A stretch of 64,000 bases of DNA from Oceaniglobus trochenteri (lineage in GTDB: Bacteria > Pseudomonadota > Alphaproteobacteria > Rhodobacterales > Rhodobacteraceae): NCBI RefSeq assembly GCF_020529025.1, contig NZ_JACNMM010000006.1, positions 124,001-188,000 on the forward strand, read 5' to 3'. Each line of letters starts with the position of its first letter. Positions within the stretch are counted from its first letter, which is position 1. The position numbers were made by a program, and so were the translations under genes. This document shows, piece by piece, positions 16,573-23,658 of the stretch. The notes under the pieces were generated by a model, which worked only from the letters and a program-made list of their open reading frames with translations, searched no databases and was not told the DNA's origin.

Positions 16573-17868
16573 TCAATCCTCCAGCTTGTCCCAGGCGCCC
16601 AGCAGGGTGGCGCGAAATTCGTCATAGGCCCGGTCGAACGACATGCGTGCCCGCCGCCAGGTTTCACGGGTCATCTGCCGGTAGTCCATTTCATAGATCG
16701 ACGACAGGAACCGCCCCGATTGTTCGACCGCGCGGGTCATCTCGATCGGGTGTTGGGTCACATGTGACTTGAAGACCTGACCAAAGGCTGACTGCATCGC
16801 GCGGTGCAGGTCGTTCGCCGGTTCGAACCGGGTCAGCAGGAACCGCACATCGGCGAACATCTTTTCGGGCGTCGCGCCGTCGGGCAGGGCGCCCGGAAAG
16901 CGCCCCAGATCCTCCAGCGCCTCGGACAACTGGCCGATGAAACTGGTGGTGCTGTCGTATTCCCAATAGCCGGGGCCCGAGGGGATATAGAGAACGTCCG
17001 CCGCGAAAACCGCATTCATCGACTGATAGCCGATGGCGGGTGGGCAGTCGAAAATCACCATGTCATAGGCATCGTCGGGCAGCGCATCCAGATAGCGGGA
17101 CACGGCCGCGAAGAACGACCATTCGGGGTTCAGATGGCGGTACTGCGCGCTGGCGAATTCAACGAAGGCGGCGTTGGCACAGCTTGGCACCAGGTCGATG
17201 GTGGGCCAGCTTGTCGGCTTGATGAAATCGGTGACGCGCAGATCGCTCAGCCCCATGCCAGTGACCGAGGCGGGCAGCTTTCGGCGGGGCAGGGCGGTGC
17301 CGCTTTCGGCCCCCGCTGCGGCGTTGTTCATCCGCTCGGTCTCGCGAGTCAGGTCGCGCGCCATGATGCCCCAGACGGTGAACTCTTCGGCCACATCCGA
17401 CAGCCCCATGGAGTGGCTGAGCGTCGCCTGCGGATCGAAGTCCACGCAAAGCACCCGGTAACCGTCCAGCGCGGCGGCATGGGCGAAATGCAGCGCCACG
17501 GTGGATTTCCCCGCGCCGCCCTTGAAGTTGGCAATGGCGGCGCGGATCGCCCGCTTGCCCGCCGGGCGGGGCGGCATCAGCGGTTGGTTCTTTATGCGCA
17601 GCTTGCGACGCAGCTCGTTGATTTCGTCCAGCGAATACCACCGCTGGCGCCCGTCCTCTTCAACCAGCCCCTGGGGAAGCGAGGGATCGGCAGCCAGTCG
17701 GCCGCGCAGGGTGGACGGGTTGATCTTGAAGATCAGCTCGGCCACCTCCCAGCTGGAAAAGCGGCGGAGGGTCTTCTCCATCTCGGGAGAGAAGGTGCGC
17801 TGACGGATATGGCCCTGCATCTTCAACGATTGCGATTGCAGTTTGGCAAGGTCGGCGTGGCTGTACAT
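16573..17868 (-). CDS. parA: Plasmid partitioning ATPase ParA (RepA type)
   Basis: 431-residue ParA with an N-terminal winged-helix DNA-binding region (about residues 37-90, MerR/RepA-like) for autoregulation, and a deviant Walker A motif KGGAGKST at 116-123, followed by FDPQATLS and FDCPPAIGY switch motifs. The size and the extra N-terminal domain are those of type Ia ParA/RepA proteins of alphaproteobacterial plasmids. It heads the parAB operon; a parS palindrome lies 28 bases upstream of its start. Divergent from the replication initiator gene across a 0.5-kb origin region. Confidence 0.95.
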   Translation of the reverse strand: MYSHADLAKLQSQSLKMQGHIRQRTFSPEMEKTLRRFSSWEVAELIFKINPSTLRGRLAADPSLPQGLVEEDGRQRWYSLDEINELRRKLRIKNQPLMPPRPAGKRAIRAAIANFKGGAGKSTVALHFAHAAALDGYRVLCVDFDPQATLSHSMGLSDVAEEFTVWGIMARDLTRETERMNNAAAGAESGTALPRRKLPASVTGMGLSDLRVTDFIKPTSWPTIDLVPSCANAAFVEFASAQYRHLNPEWSFFAAVSRYLDALPDDAYDMVIFDCPPAIGYQSMNAVFAADVLYIPSGPGYWEYDSTTSFIGQLSEALEDLGRFPGALPDGATPEKMFADVRFLLTRFEPANDLHRAMQSAFGQVFKSHVTQHPIEMTRAVEQSGRFLSSIYEMDYRQMTRETWRRARMSFDRAYDEFRATLLGAWDKLED

Positions 17869-17895
17869 GTATCGTCCCCGGATCGTTTCGGTGGG

Positions 17896-17911
17896 GTTCC
17901 CCGCGGGGAAC
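17896..17911. other. parS-like palindrome 3 (upstream of parA)
   Basis: Perfect copy of GTTCCCCGCGGGGAAC, 28 bases upstream of the parA start codon and next to the presumed origin. The position suits both partition and control of parAB transcription. Confidence 0.78.
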
Positions 17912-17996
17912 GGTCTGGCGCGGCGTTCACAACGCTAATTCTGTGTCTTTCCTGATTTACGCTGATTTGGCAAAGCGGGAAAAGAGGTATATCAAG

Positions 17997-18005
17997 ATAT
18001 CCACA
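17997..18005 (+). other. DnaA-box-like site
   Basis: ATATCCACA, one mismatch from the consensus TTATCCACA, at the edge of the A/T-richer part of the origin region. Confidence 0.45.
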
Positions 18006-18115
18006 AGCGCGTAAAACCCTGTGCGCTAAAGGCCACAGGCCCCGGCGCACCGATTCGAAAGGCAGCGCCGAAATGCGCCGGAACAGGCCCGCTAAAGGGG
18101 GCCGTCAGATTGATG

Positions 18116-18157
18116 TTTCCGCCGCAATAGGGGACATTTCCGCCCCAATACGGGACA
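18116..18157 (+). repeat. Tandem 21-bp repeat (iteron candidate)
   Basis: Two directly adjacent 21-bp units (18116-18136 and 18137-18157) starting TTTCCGCC and ending GGGACA, identical except for two G/C changes. A partial third copy of the core (CCCCAATAC) follows at about 18167-18176. One unit is two helical turns, as expected for binding sites of an initiator. Confidence 0.65.
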
Positions 18158-18383
18158 GTCAAGATGGCCCCCAATACCATAACTACCGATTTTTTCTTCT
18201 CCATTGGTCAAGGTTCGAGGGTCAGGTGAAACGAAGCCTTGACAGAATCGTGGTTCAGGACGCAAATCAGGGGAGAGGTCGCAAAAGGCGTTGTCGAATG
18301 CCTGGCCCACCAATCGGCCCGGCAAGAGGCCAGACAAACGAGGCGGGCATCACCCCAGGGGTTCGATGCAAACGGGGGCAGAC

Positions 18384-19064
18384 ATGCTTTCACACAAGGC
18401 CGTTGGCCCCAATGCGGGTGCGCGCAAGTACGATATCATAACCGCCCTGGGGGCCCATGCCCTTTCCGGCGACAAGCACGATCACCGGCTGGTGTTGCGC
18501 CTGATCACGCTGATCACGGCGCGCTACAACTGGGCGCGCAATGAACTGGCCGTGGGCCAGCGCGAAATCGCGCGCCTCTGGTCGGTCGATGAACGCACGG
18601 TCAAACGCGAGATGGCAAAACTGCGCGCCAGGGGCTGGCTGGTGGTCAAGCGGCAGGGCGCGCGGGGCCGGGTAAGCGAATACGGCATCGACCACGAACG
18701 CCTTCTGGAGGACACGCGCCCCACATGGCCCAATGTCGGCCCCGATTTCGATCTGCGCATGCAGGGCACGCCCGAACCCTCGAGCGTGGTGCCGATGCCG
18801 GTGCGTGGCGCGGTCACGGCGCCCGATGTATCGGATGGCACGGAATGGACCCTGGCGCAGGCGGTGCTGCATGCCGAGGATGCCGGGCTTTACGGCAGCT
18901 GGCTGCGCGCCCTGGTGCGCGAGGGCAGGGCAGGGGGGCGGCTGAGCCTGCGCGCGCCCAGCCGGTTCCATGCGGCCTATGTGCAGACCCACCTGCGCAA
19001 TCGCATCCTTGCGGCCTGCCAGACCGTGGACAGCGACGTGTCCGACGTGACGATCAGCGGCTAG
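18384..19064 (+). CDS. Plasmid replication initiator with DnaA-N-like domain ('DnaA-like' replicase)
   Basis: About 226 residues. A winged-helix region (about 53-92: ELAVGQREIARLWSVDERTVKREMAKL) is followed, after a linker, by a C-terminal module (about 154-217) resembling DnaA domain I: an EWTLAQAVL start, then LSLRAPSRFHAAYVQTHLRNRILAAC. No AAA+ ATPase motif is present, so it is not chromosomal DnaA. This matches the initiators of 'DnaA-like' replicons in Rhodobacterales. I chose the ATG at 18384 (GGGGGCAGAC upstream); ATG 18366 and TTG 18291 are alternatives. Divergent from parAB across the origin region; it converges on the dehydrogenase gene with a 3-base gap. Confidence 0.85.
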   Translation: MLSHKAVGPNAGARKYDIITALGAHALSGDKHDHRLVLRLITLITARYNWARNELAVGQREIARLWSVDERTVKREMAKLRARGWLVVKRQGARGRVSEYGIDHERLLEDTRPTWPNVGPDFDLRMQGTPEPSSVVPMPVRGAVTAPDVSDGTEWTLAQAVLHAEDAGLYGSWLRALVREGRAGGRLSLRAPSRFHAAYVQTHLRNRILAACQTVDSDVSDVTISG

Positions 19065-19067
19065 CTC

Positions 19068-20126
19068 TCAGCCACCAACCACGGGCGCGACGTTCAGTGT
19101 GCGCGACAGCATGGCGAAAGACTCGATCGTCACGGGATCAAGGGGGATGCCCTCGGCAGCGCGGAGTTCGGCCTCGGCCCATTCACGGTCGCCCGGGGCC
19201 ATGACGCGGGTGCCGGGGCGGGCGGGCGAGCTGCGCAGCAGTTCGAGATAGCGGGTGATGCCGGCCTGTACCAGTTCGGCGCCCGCAAAGGCCTGTGGGT
19301 CAAGCGCGATGACGAAGGCGCCCATGCCGCGCGGCGTGGAAAAATCGGGCCCGGCCATTGAGGGGATGTCGCGTGAAAGCTTCATGCCGGTCATGACGGC
19401 CGAAAACAGCTCGGCCACACCGCCGAGGGCCGCGCCCTTGAAGCCGAACATCCCCCCGAGGGGCGCCAGCATCACCGCGAGGTTCGGATCATCCACATCG
19501 GCGCCGCTATCGTCCGAGGCCACACCCTGGGGGAGGGAGGTGCCGAGCGAGCGGTAAAGCTCGACCCGGTTGTAGGGCACGGCGCTGGTGGCCATGTCCA
19601 GCAGCCAGGGGTTGCCCGGCGCCGGACAGGCGATGGAAATCGGGTTGGTGCCGTGAAACCGGTCGGCCCCGTCATGCAGGCGCACGAAACTGTCCGAGTT
19701 GCAGGTGACAAGCGCCATCATCCCTTTCTGCGCGGCGCGCAGGGCATAGGCCCCCGCCGGGCCGAAGTGGGATGAATTGGTGATGCCCACCGCGCCGATC
19801 CCGGCCTCGCGCGCCAGGTCGCAGGCGTGTTCGACGGCGGCGAAGGTGGCGCGCGCGCCCTGGGCATCGTCGCCGTTCAGCATCCCCGAACCGGCCCGCG
19901 TGCGGGTGAACTGCAACTTCGGCGCCTTGTTCAGCCGCCCGCCTTGCAGGGCCTTGGTGTAATGGCCCAGAAGACGCACGCCGTGGCTGTCCACCCCGTG
20001 GTTCGACCCGTGCATCATGGAATCGGTGCAGTCGCGCGCGGTTTCGGCATCCGCCCCGGCCGAAGTCAGAACGGCGCGGCAGAATTCGGCCAGCCGGGGG
20101 CCGGGAACGGAAACGGTATTGGTCAT
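19068..20126 (-). CDS. Ldh/YiaK-family dehydrogenase (malate/lactate/diketogulonate type)
   Basis: 352-residue member of the LDH2/MDH2 oxidoreductase family, unrelated to Rossmann lactate dehydrogenases. The HGVDSHGVRLL motif near residue 45-55 and GITNSSHFGPAGAYA hold the conserved active-site histidines, and HGTNPISIACP is the family nucleotide-binding signature. Relatives include YiaK (2,3-diketo-L-gulonate reductase), ureidoglycolate, sulfolactate and malate dehydrogenases. It is the last gene of a TRAP operon, starting 6 bases after dctM; E. coli yiaK also neighbours a TRAP system (yiaMNO), so a sugar-derived keto acid is plausible. Substrate unproven. Confidence 0.9.
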   Translation of the reverse strand: MTNTVSVPGPRLAEFCRAVLTSAGADAETARDCTDSMMHGSNHGVDSHGVRLLGHYTKALQGGRLNKAPKLQFTRTRAGSGMLNGDDAQGARATFAAVEHACDLAREAGIGAVGITNSSHFGPAGAYALRAAQKGMMALVTCNSDSFVRLHDGADRFHGTNPISIACPAPGNPWLLDMATSAVPYNRVELYRSLGTSLPQGVASDDSGADVDDPNLAVMLAPLGGMFGFKGAALGGVAELFSAVMTGMKLSRDIPSMAGPDFSTPRGMGAFVIALDPQAFAGAELVQAGITRYLELLRSSPARPGTRVMAPGDREWAEAELRAAEGIPLDPVTIESFAMLSRTLNVAPVVGG

Positions 20127-20132
20127 TGTGCC

Positions 20133-21413
20133 TCAGCGATAGATCAGGGTGGGCAGCCACATGGTCAGCCCGGGAATGAAGGTGATCAGCAACAGCACGA
20201 TCACCAGCGGAACGAGGAAGGGCGCGGTGCCGACGACGCATTGTTCGAAGGGCACCTTGGCCACCCGCGACAGGACGTAAAGCACCATGCCCACGGGCGG
20301 CGTCAGCAGCCCCAGCATCAGGTTCAGCACCATGATGACGCCGAAATGCACCGGATCGATCCCGATGGTCACCGCGATGGGAAGAAGCACGGGCACCATG
20401 ATCGTGATGGCGGCCACCGTCTCCATGAAACAGCCGACGATCAGCAGGATCAGGTTCATCAGCAGCAAAAGCACCCAGGGCCGGTCGGAAATGGTGAGAA
20501 GACCGGCGGCGAAATGCTCGGGCACGCGGTTGCTGGTCAGGATCCAGGCAAAGATCGCCGCGGCCCCCACCACCAGAAGCACGACAGCGGTGGTTTCGAT
20601 GGTGTCGAAGCTGACCCGCAGGAACCGCGGCAGCGACAGGGTGCGATAGACGATCAGCCCCAGGAACAGCGCCCAGGCACAGGCGGCCACCGCAGCCTCG
20701 GTCGGGGTGAAGGCCCCCGACAGGATGCCGCCGACGATGATGACTGGCGTCATCAGCGACAGGAAGGCACGCTGGAAGGTGGACCACAGCACCGACCAGT
20801 CGAAAGACTGGTCGCGGCCAAAGCGCCTGCGCCGGGCCATGATGGCGATCATGATCATCAGCGACCCGGCCATCATCAGCCCCGGCACGAAGCCCGCGAC
20901 GAAAAGCTGGCCGATGCTGGCCCCGGCGACGACCCCGTAGATCACCATGGGAAGCGAGGGCGGGATGATCGGCCCGATGGTCGAGGAGGCGGCGGTGATG
21001 CCGACGGCGAATTTCGCGTCGTATTTCGCATCGCGCATGGCCTTGATTTCAATGGCCCCCAGGCCCCCGGCATCGGCCACGGCGGCGCCGGACATGCCCG
21101 CGAAGATGACCGATGCGCCCACGTTCACATGGCCAAGCCCCCCGCGCATCCAGCCCACCATGGCCAGTGCGAAGTTGAAGATCCTTTCGGTGATGCCCGC
21201 GGTGTTCATCAGATTGCCTGCCAGGATGAAGAAGGGCACGGCCAGCAACGGGAAGCTGTCGACGCCATTGATCATCCGGTGGGCCACCACCATGGGCGGG
21301 GGCGTGCCGTTGAAGAAGATGAAGACGGCGGATGACCCCGCAAGCGCAACCGCCACCGGGACGCCGAAGATCAACATGCCGAACAGCATGACGAAGAGCC
21401 AGATGATGTCCAA
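20133..21413 (-). CDS. dctM: TRAP transporter large permease DctM
   Basis: 426-residue DctM subunit, essentially all transmembrane (about 11-12 segments), with the typical MLIFGVPVAVALAGSS N-terminus and the conserved GSSTIGPIIPPSLPM-type motif (here ASSTIGPIIPPSLPMV). It forms the sodium-coupled translocation channel with DctQ. It begins 11 bases after dctQ and ends 6 bases before the Ldh-family gene, all on the minus strand. Confidence 0.96.
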   Translation of the reverse strand: MDIIWLFVMLFGMLIFGVPVAVALAGSSAVFIFFNGTPPPMVVAHRMINGVDSFPLLAVPFFILAGNLMNTAGITERIFNFALAMVGWMRGGLGHVNVGASVIFAGMSGAAVADAGGLGAIEIKAMRDAKYDAKFAVGITAASSTIGPIIPPSLPMVIYGVVAGASIGQLFVAGFVPGLMMAGSLMIMIAIMARRRRFGRDQSFDWSVLWSTFQRAFLSLMTPVIIVGGILSGAFTPTEAAVAACAWALFLGLIVYRTLSLPRFLRVSFDTIETTAVVLLVVGAAAIFAWILTSNRVPEHFAAGLLTISDRPWVLLLLMNLILLIVGCFMETVAAITIMVPVLLPIAVTIGIDPVHFGVIMVLNLMLGLLTPPVGMVLYVLSRVAKVPFEQCVVGTAPFLVPLVIVLLLITFIPGLTMWLPTLIYR

Positions 21414-21424
21414 GGGGCCGTCTC

Positions 21425-21994
21425 CTAGTCGATTGCGCGGACTTGATCCGCATATTTTTCAGGGTCGATAAGCTTGCTGGTGCCGGTGCGCAGATGGCGC
21501 CAGGTGTTCCAGGCGGAATAGAGCGCCATGCAGACGAAGGTGGCGGTCACGATCCAGTAGACGGTCGCCTTGGGAAATTCGAGCGAGACCATCATCTGCC
21601 GGGTGCGCGATGCGATCTGACCGCTCAGCACCGCAAGCATGAGAAAGAAACCGGTGCTCAGCACGTCGATGCAAAACTGTGCGATCCGCCGGCCGGTGCG
21701 CGGCACCCAGCGATAGATGAATTCGACGGCGATGTGGCTTTGCTTGCGGGTCGCCATGATCGAGCCGACGAAAGTGACCCCGATCAGCAGGAACCGGGCG
21801 ATTTCCTCGGTCCAGGCGATGGAATCGTTCAGGATGTAGCGGGTGAAGAATTGCAGGAAAACGATGAACGCCAGCACCCAGAACAGGATCAGCACCGGCG
21901 CATCGACCCATTGCTGGTCCGACAGGTCGATCTTTTCCTCTTCCAGCACGATCGGCGCGGTGAGATGCGGTTCGTTGGGGGGCTGTCCGCTCAT
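21425..21994 (-). CDS. dctQ: TRAP transporter small permease DctQ
   Basis: 189-residue DctQ subunit with four predicted transmembrane segments and a long charged N-terminal extension (about 35 residues). The FTRYILNDSIAWTEEIARFLLIGVTFVGS stretch contains the family pattern of a small residue-rich helix with the WTEE motif (TM2). Pairs with DctM. It lies 53 bases after dctP, across a hairpin. Confidence 0.94.
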   Translation of the reverse strand: MSGQPPNEPHLTAPIVLEEEKIDLSDQQWVDAPVLILFWVLAFIVFLQFFTRYILNDSIAWTEEIARFLLIGVTFVGSIMATRKQSHIAVEFIYRWVPRTGRRIAQFCIDVLSTGFFLMLAVLSGQIASRTRQMMVSLEFPKATVYWIVTATFVCMALYSAWNTWRHLRTGTSKLIDPEKYADQVRAID

Positions 21995-22017
21995 GGGATG
22001 TCCTTGCCTGGGGTGCA

Positions 22018-22037
22018 GGCGGGCCCCATGGCCCGCC
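22018..22037 (-). promoter_or_regulatory. Intercistronic hairpin between dctP and dctQ
   Basis: Perfect 8-bp GC stem (22018-22025 and 22030-22037, 4-base loop) 10 bases beyond the dctP stop on the minus strand. Probably limits read-through or protects dctP mRNA so that binding protein exceeds permease. Confidence 0.65.
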
Positions 22038-22047
22038 CGCGCGTCGC

Positions 22048-23031
22048 TTATTCGATGGCCTGAAGCCGGTCATAGGTGGCCTGGTCCCAGGTGGCGGCCG
22101 GGCCGTTGTGCAGCTTTTTCACCGCTTCGATGAAGGGGCCGCGGTCAACCTCGTTCACCTGAACACCTTCGCCGCGGAACCACTCGGCCAGTTCGCCTTC
22201 GGCCTTGATGATGGCGTCGGTGGCGCAGACGGCGGTTTCCTCGGTCACCTTGCTCAGCGCCTGCTGGTCGGCTTCGTCCATGGCATCCCAGGCCGGGCCG
22301 CCCACGATGGTCAGCAGGGCGTCGGTGATGTGGCCCGTGAGGTTGATGTTGCTTTGCACCTCATAGAACTTCTTGGCCTGGATGGTGGGCAGGGGGTTTT
22401 CCTGTGCATCCACGGTGCCCTGCTGCAACGCAAGGTAGACCTCGGCAAAGGCGATGGGGGCCGGGTTGGCGCCGACGGCCTCGGGGAACATCATGTAGAG
22501 CGGCGCGTTCGGCACGCGGATCTTCATGCCCTTCATGTCCTCGGGTGTGAGAACCGGCTTGTTCGAGGTGACATGGCGCGCGCCATAATAGGTCATCGCC
22601 GTGATGTGGTGGCCGGTGGCGTCGGTATAGCCCTGCGACATCTCGCTGAAGAGATCGGAGTTGCGGTAGTGATCCCAGTGATCATAGTCGCGGAACATGA
22701 AGGGCGCGCCGCCGATGGCGATGGGGCCAAAGGAACGGCCGGCGAAAAGCTGACCGGTATAAATGATGTCGACGGTACCAAAGCCCAGGCCTTCGTTGAT
22801 GTCCACTTCCTTGCCCAGCGACGAGGCCGGATAGACTTCGATGCCGTAACGCCCTTCGGTTGCGTCCATCAGCAGGTCGTTCGCGGCGACGGCGCAGGTG
22901 TGATAGGGTTCGCTTGTCTCGTAGACATGGGCCCATTTCAGCTTCGTCTCGGCCGAGGCGGCGGCCGGCAGAAGGCTGATGGCGGTGGCAATAGATGCGG
23001 TTGCACACAGCAGTTGTGCTGTTTTTTTCAT
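22048..23031 (-). CDS. dctP: TRAP transporter periplasmic binding protein DctP
   Basis: 327-residue TRAP binding protein. Signal peptide of about 27 residues (cleavage after AASA, before ETKLKWAH). The conserved carboxylate-binding Arg lies in MKGMKIRVPNAPLY, and the VDAQENPLPTIQAKKFYEVQ region is typical of sugar-acid/keto-acid binding DctPs. It heads the dctPQM-ldh operon; a promoter and a 10-bp inverted repeat lie upstream. No regulator gene for this operon is seen next to it. Confidence 0.95.
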   Translation of the reverse strand: MKKTAQLLCATASIATAISLLPAAASAETKLKWAHVYETSEPYHTCAVAANDLLMDATEGRYGIEVYPASSLGKEVDINEGLGFGTVDIIYTGQLFAGRSFGPIAIGGAPFMFRDYDHWDHYRNSDLFSEMSQGYTDATGHHITAMTYYGARHVTSNKPVLTPEDMKGMKIRVPNAPLYMMFPEAVGANPAPIAFAEVYLALQQGTVDAQENPLPTIQAKKFYEVQSNINLTGHITDALLTIVGGPAWDAMDEADQQALSKVTEETAVCATDAIIKAEGELAEWFRGEGVQVNEVDRGPFIEAVKKLHNGPAATWDQATYDRLQAIE

Positions 23032-23050
23032 GGTATTCCTCCCAAAAGAT

Positions 23051-23081
23051 ACCTTGGCGCAACAAGATGGCGCGCCAAGGT
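23051..23081. promoter_or_regulatory. Operator-like inverted repeat upstream of dctP
   Basis: Perfect 10-bp inverted repeat ACCTTGGCGC-N11-GCGCCAAGGT lying just downstream of the predicted start point of the dctP promoter. It could be a repressor site or a leader-RNA hairpin. The cognate regulator is not obvious in the window. Confidence 0.55.
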
Positions 23082-23090
23082 CACGCGATC

Positions 23091-23118
23091 ACCTTATGGG
23101 TTGCGCCGCATGTGGCAA
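23091..23118 (-). promoter_or_regulatory. Predicted promoter of the dctPQM-ldh operon
   Basis: Minus-strand TTGCCA (-35, 23113-23118) and TAAGGT (-10, 23091-23096) with a 16-base spacer. The -10 box is a weak match, and the score rests partly on the inverted repeat placed right after it. Confidence 0.4.
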
Positions 23119-23247
23119 GAGAAGGCTTGCCGGGGCGTCTGATTTTTTTCGGACTCCCCCCGGAGTTGAGCCGTCCGGCAGGGGGCGGGATGTGCAATGA
23201 CGGAAATACCCGCATGTCATACTTCTGCCTATTCACGGGGGGGTGCC

Positions 23248-23599
23248 ATGGCCGCAACAAGCGTCACAGGGGCCGCGCTGGGAAGAATTCATCGCATTGA
23301 TGCTGAAGGAAGGGCGCTACGGTTCCACAAGCGAGCGGATCCGCGCATCGCTCAGGCTGATGGAAGTGCAGGAGGGCGCGCGGCAGGCCGACAGTTGCCT
23401 GAACGATATCGACAGGGCGCTGAGTGGGCTTGCAGTCCACCCGCTGCCTGGGGCAGATTGTCCGGACCTGATGCAGGGTGCCCGGCGATTGGTCACCGGG
23501 CGCCATGTCGCGTTTTACAGGGTCGAGGGCGAGCGGATCTTCGTGATCCGTGTCCTGCACCAATCCATGGATGCGTGGCGCAGGCTTCGGGAGCGCTGA
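23248..23599 (+). pseudogene. Decayed parDE toxin-antitoxin locus (ParD-ParE truncation fusion)
   Basis: The frame covering 23243-23599 reads as the front part of a ParD antitoxin (GPRWEEFIALMLKEGRYGSTSERIRASLRLME pattern) running directly into the C-terminal two thirds of a ParE toxin (RRLVTGRHVAFYR, then VIRVLHQSMDAWRRL). The toxin-binding C-terminus of ParD and the N-terminal helices of ParE are missing, so an internal in-frame deletion fused the genes. In addition the natural ParD start MAATSVT (ATG at 23248) is in a different frame from the rest, showing a small indel near the eighth codon; a GTG at 23243 could still start the fused frame. Probably inactive. Confidence 0.72.
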
Positions 23600-23658
23600 G
23601 CGGGAACGGAAAGCGCCGTTTCCCCCCGGCATGAAACTGGACGAAAGGAAGAGGCAGA

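Larger units (their letters stand above)
17869..18383. other. Putative replication origin region
   Basis: 515 non-coding bases between divergent parA and the initiator gene. In order they hold a parS palindrome (17896-17911), an A/T-richer stretch (about 17935-18000), a DnaA-box-like site (17997-18005), a pair of tandem 21-bp repeats (18116-18157) and a TTGACA hexamer (18239-18244) that could be the -35 box of the initiator gene, although no good -10 box follows. Reading frames here translate the repeats and are not taken as genes. This composition fits an oriV with partition site; function is inferred. Confidence 0.6.

Noticed and set aside
18116-18157. Possible CRISPR repeat
   Set aside because: Units are directly adjacent without spacers and there are only two, with no cas genes nearby.
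17992-18204. Short minus-strand frame across the origin with repeated VPYWGGN/VPYCGGN peptide
   Set aside because: The repeats are the translation of the tandem 21-bp DNA repeat; no Shine-Dalgarno site or homology is apparent.
23197-23634. 145-codon frame overlapping the parDE relic
   Set aside because: Only its first residues (MAATSVT) are ParD-like; the rest is out of frame and matches no pattern.
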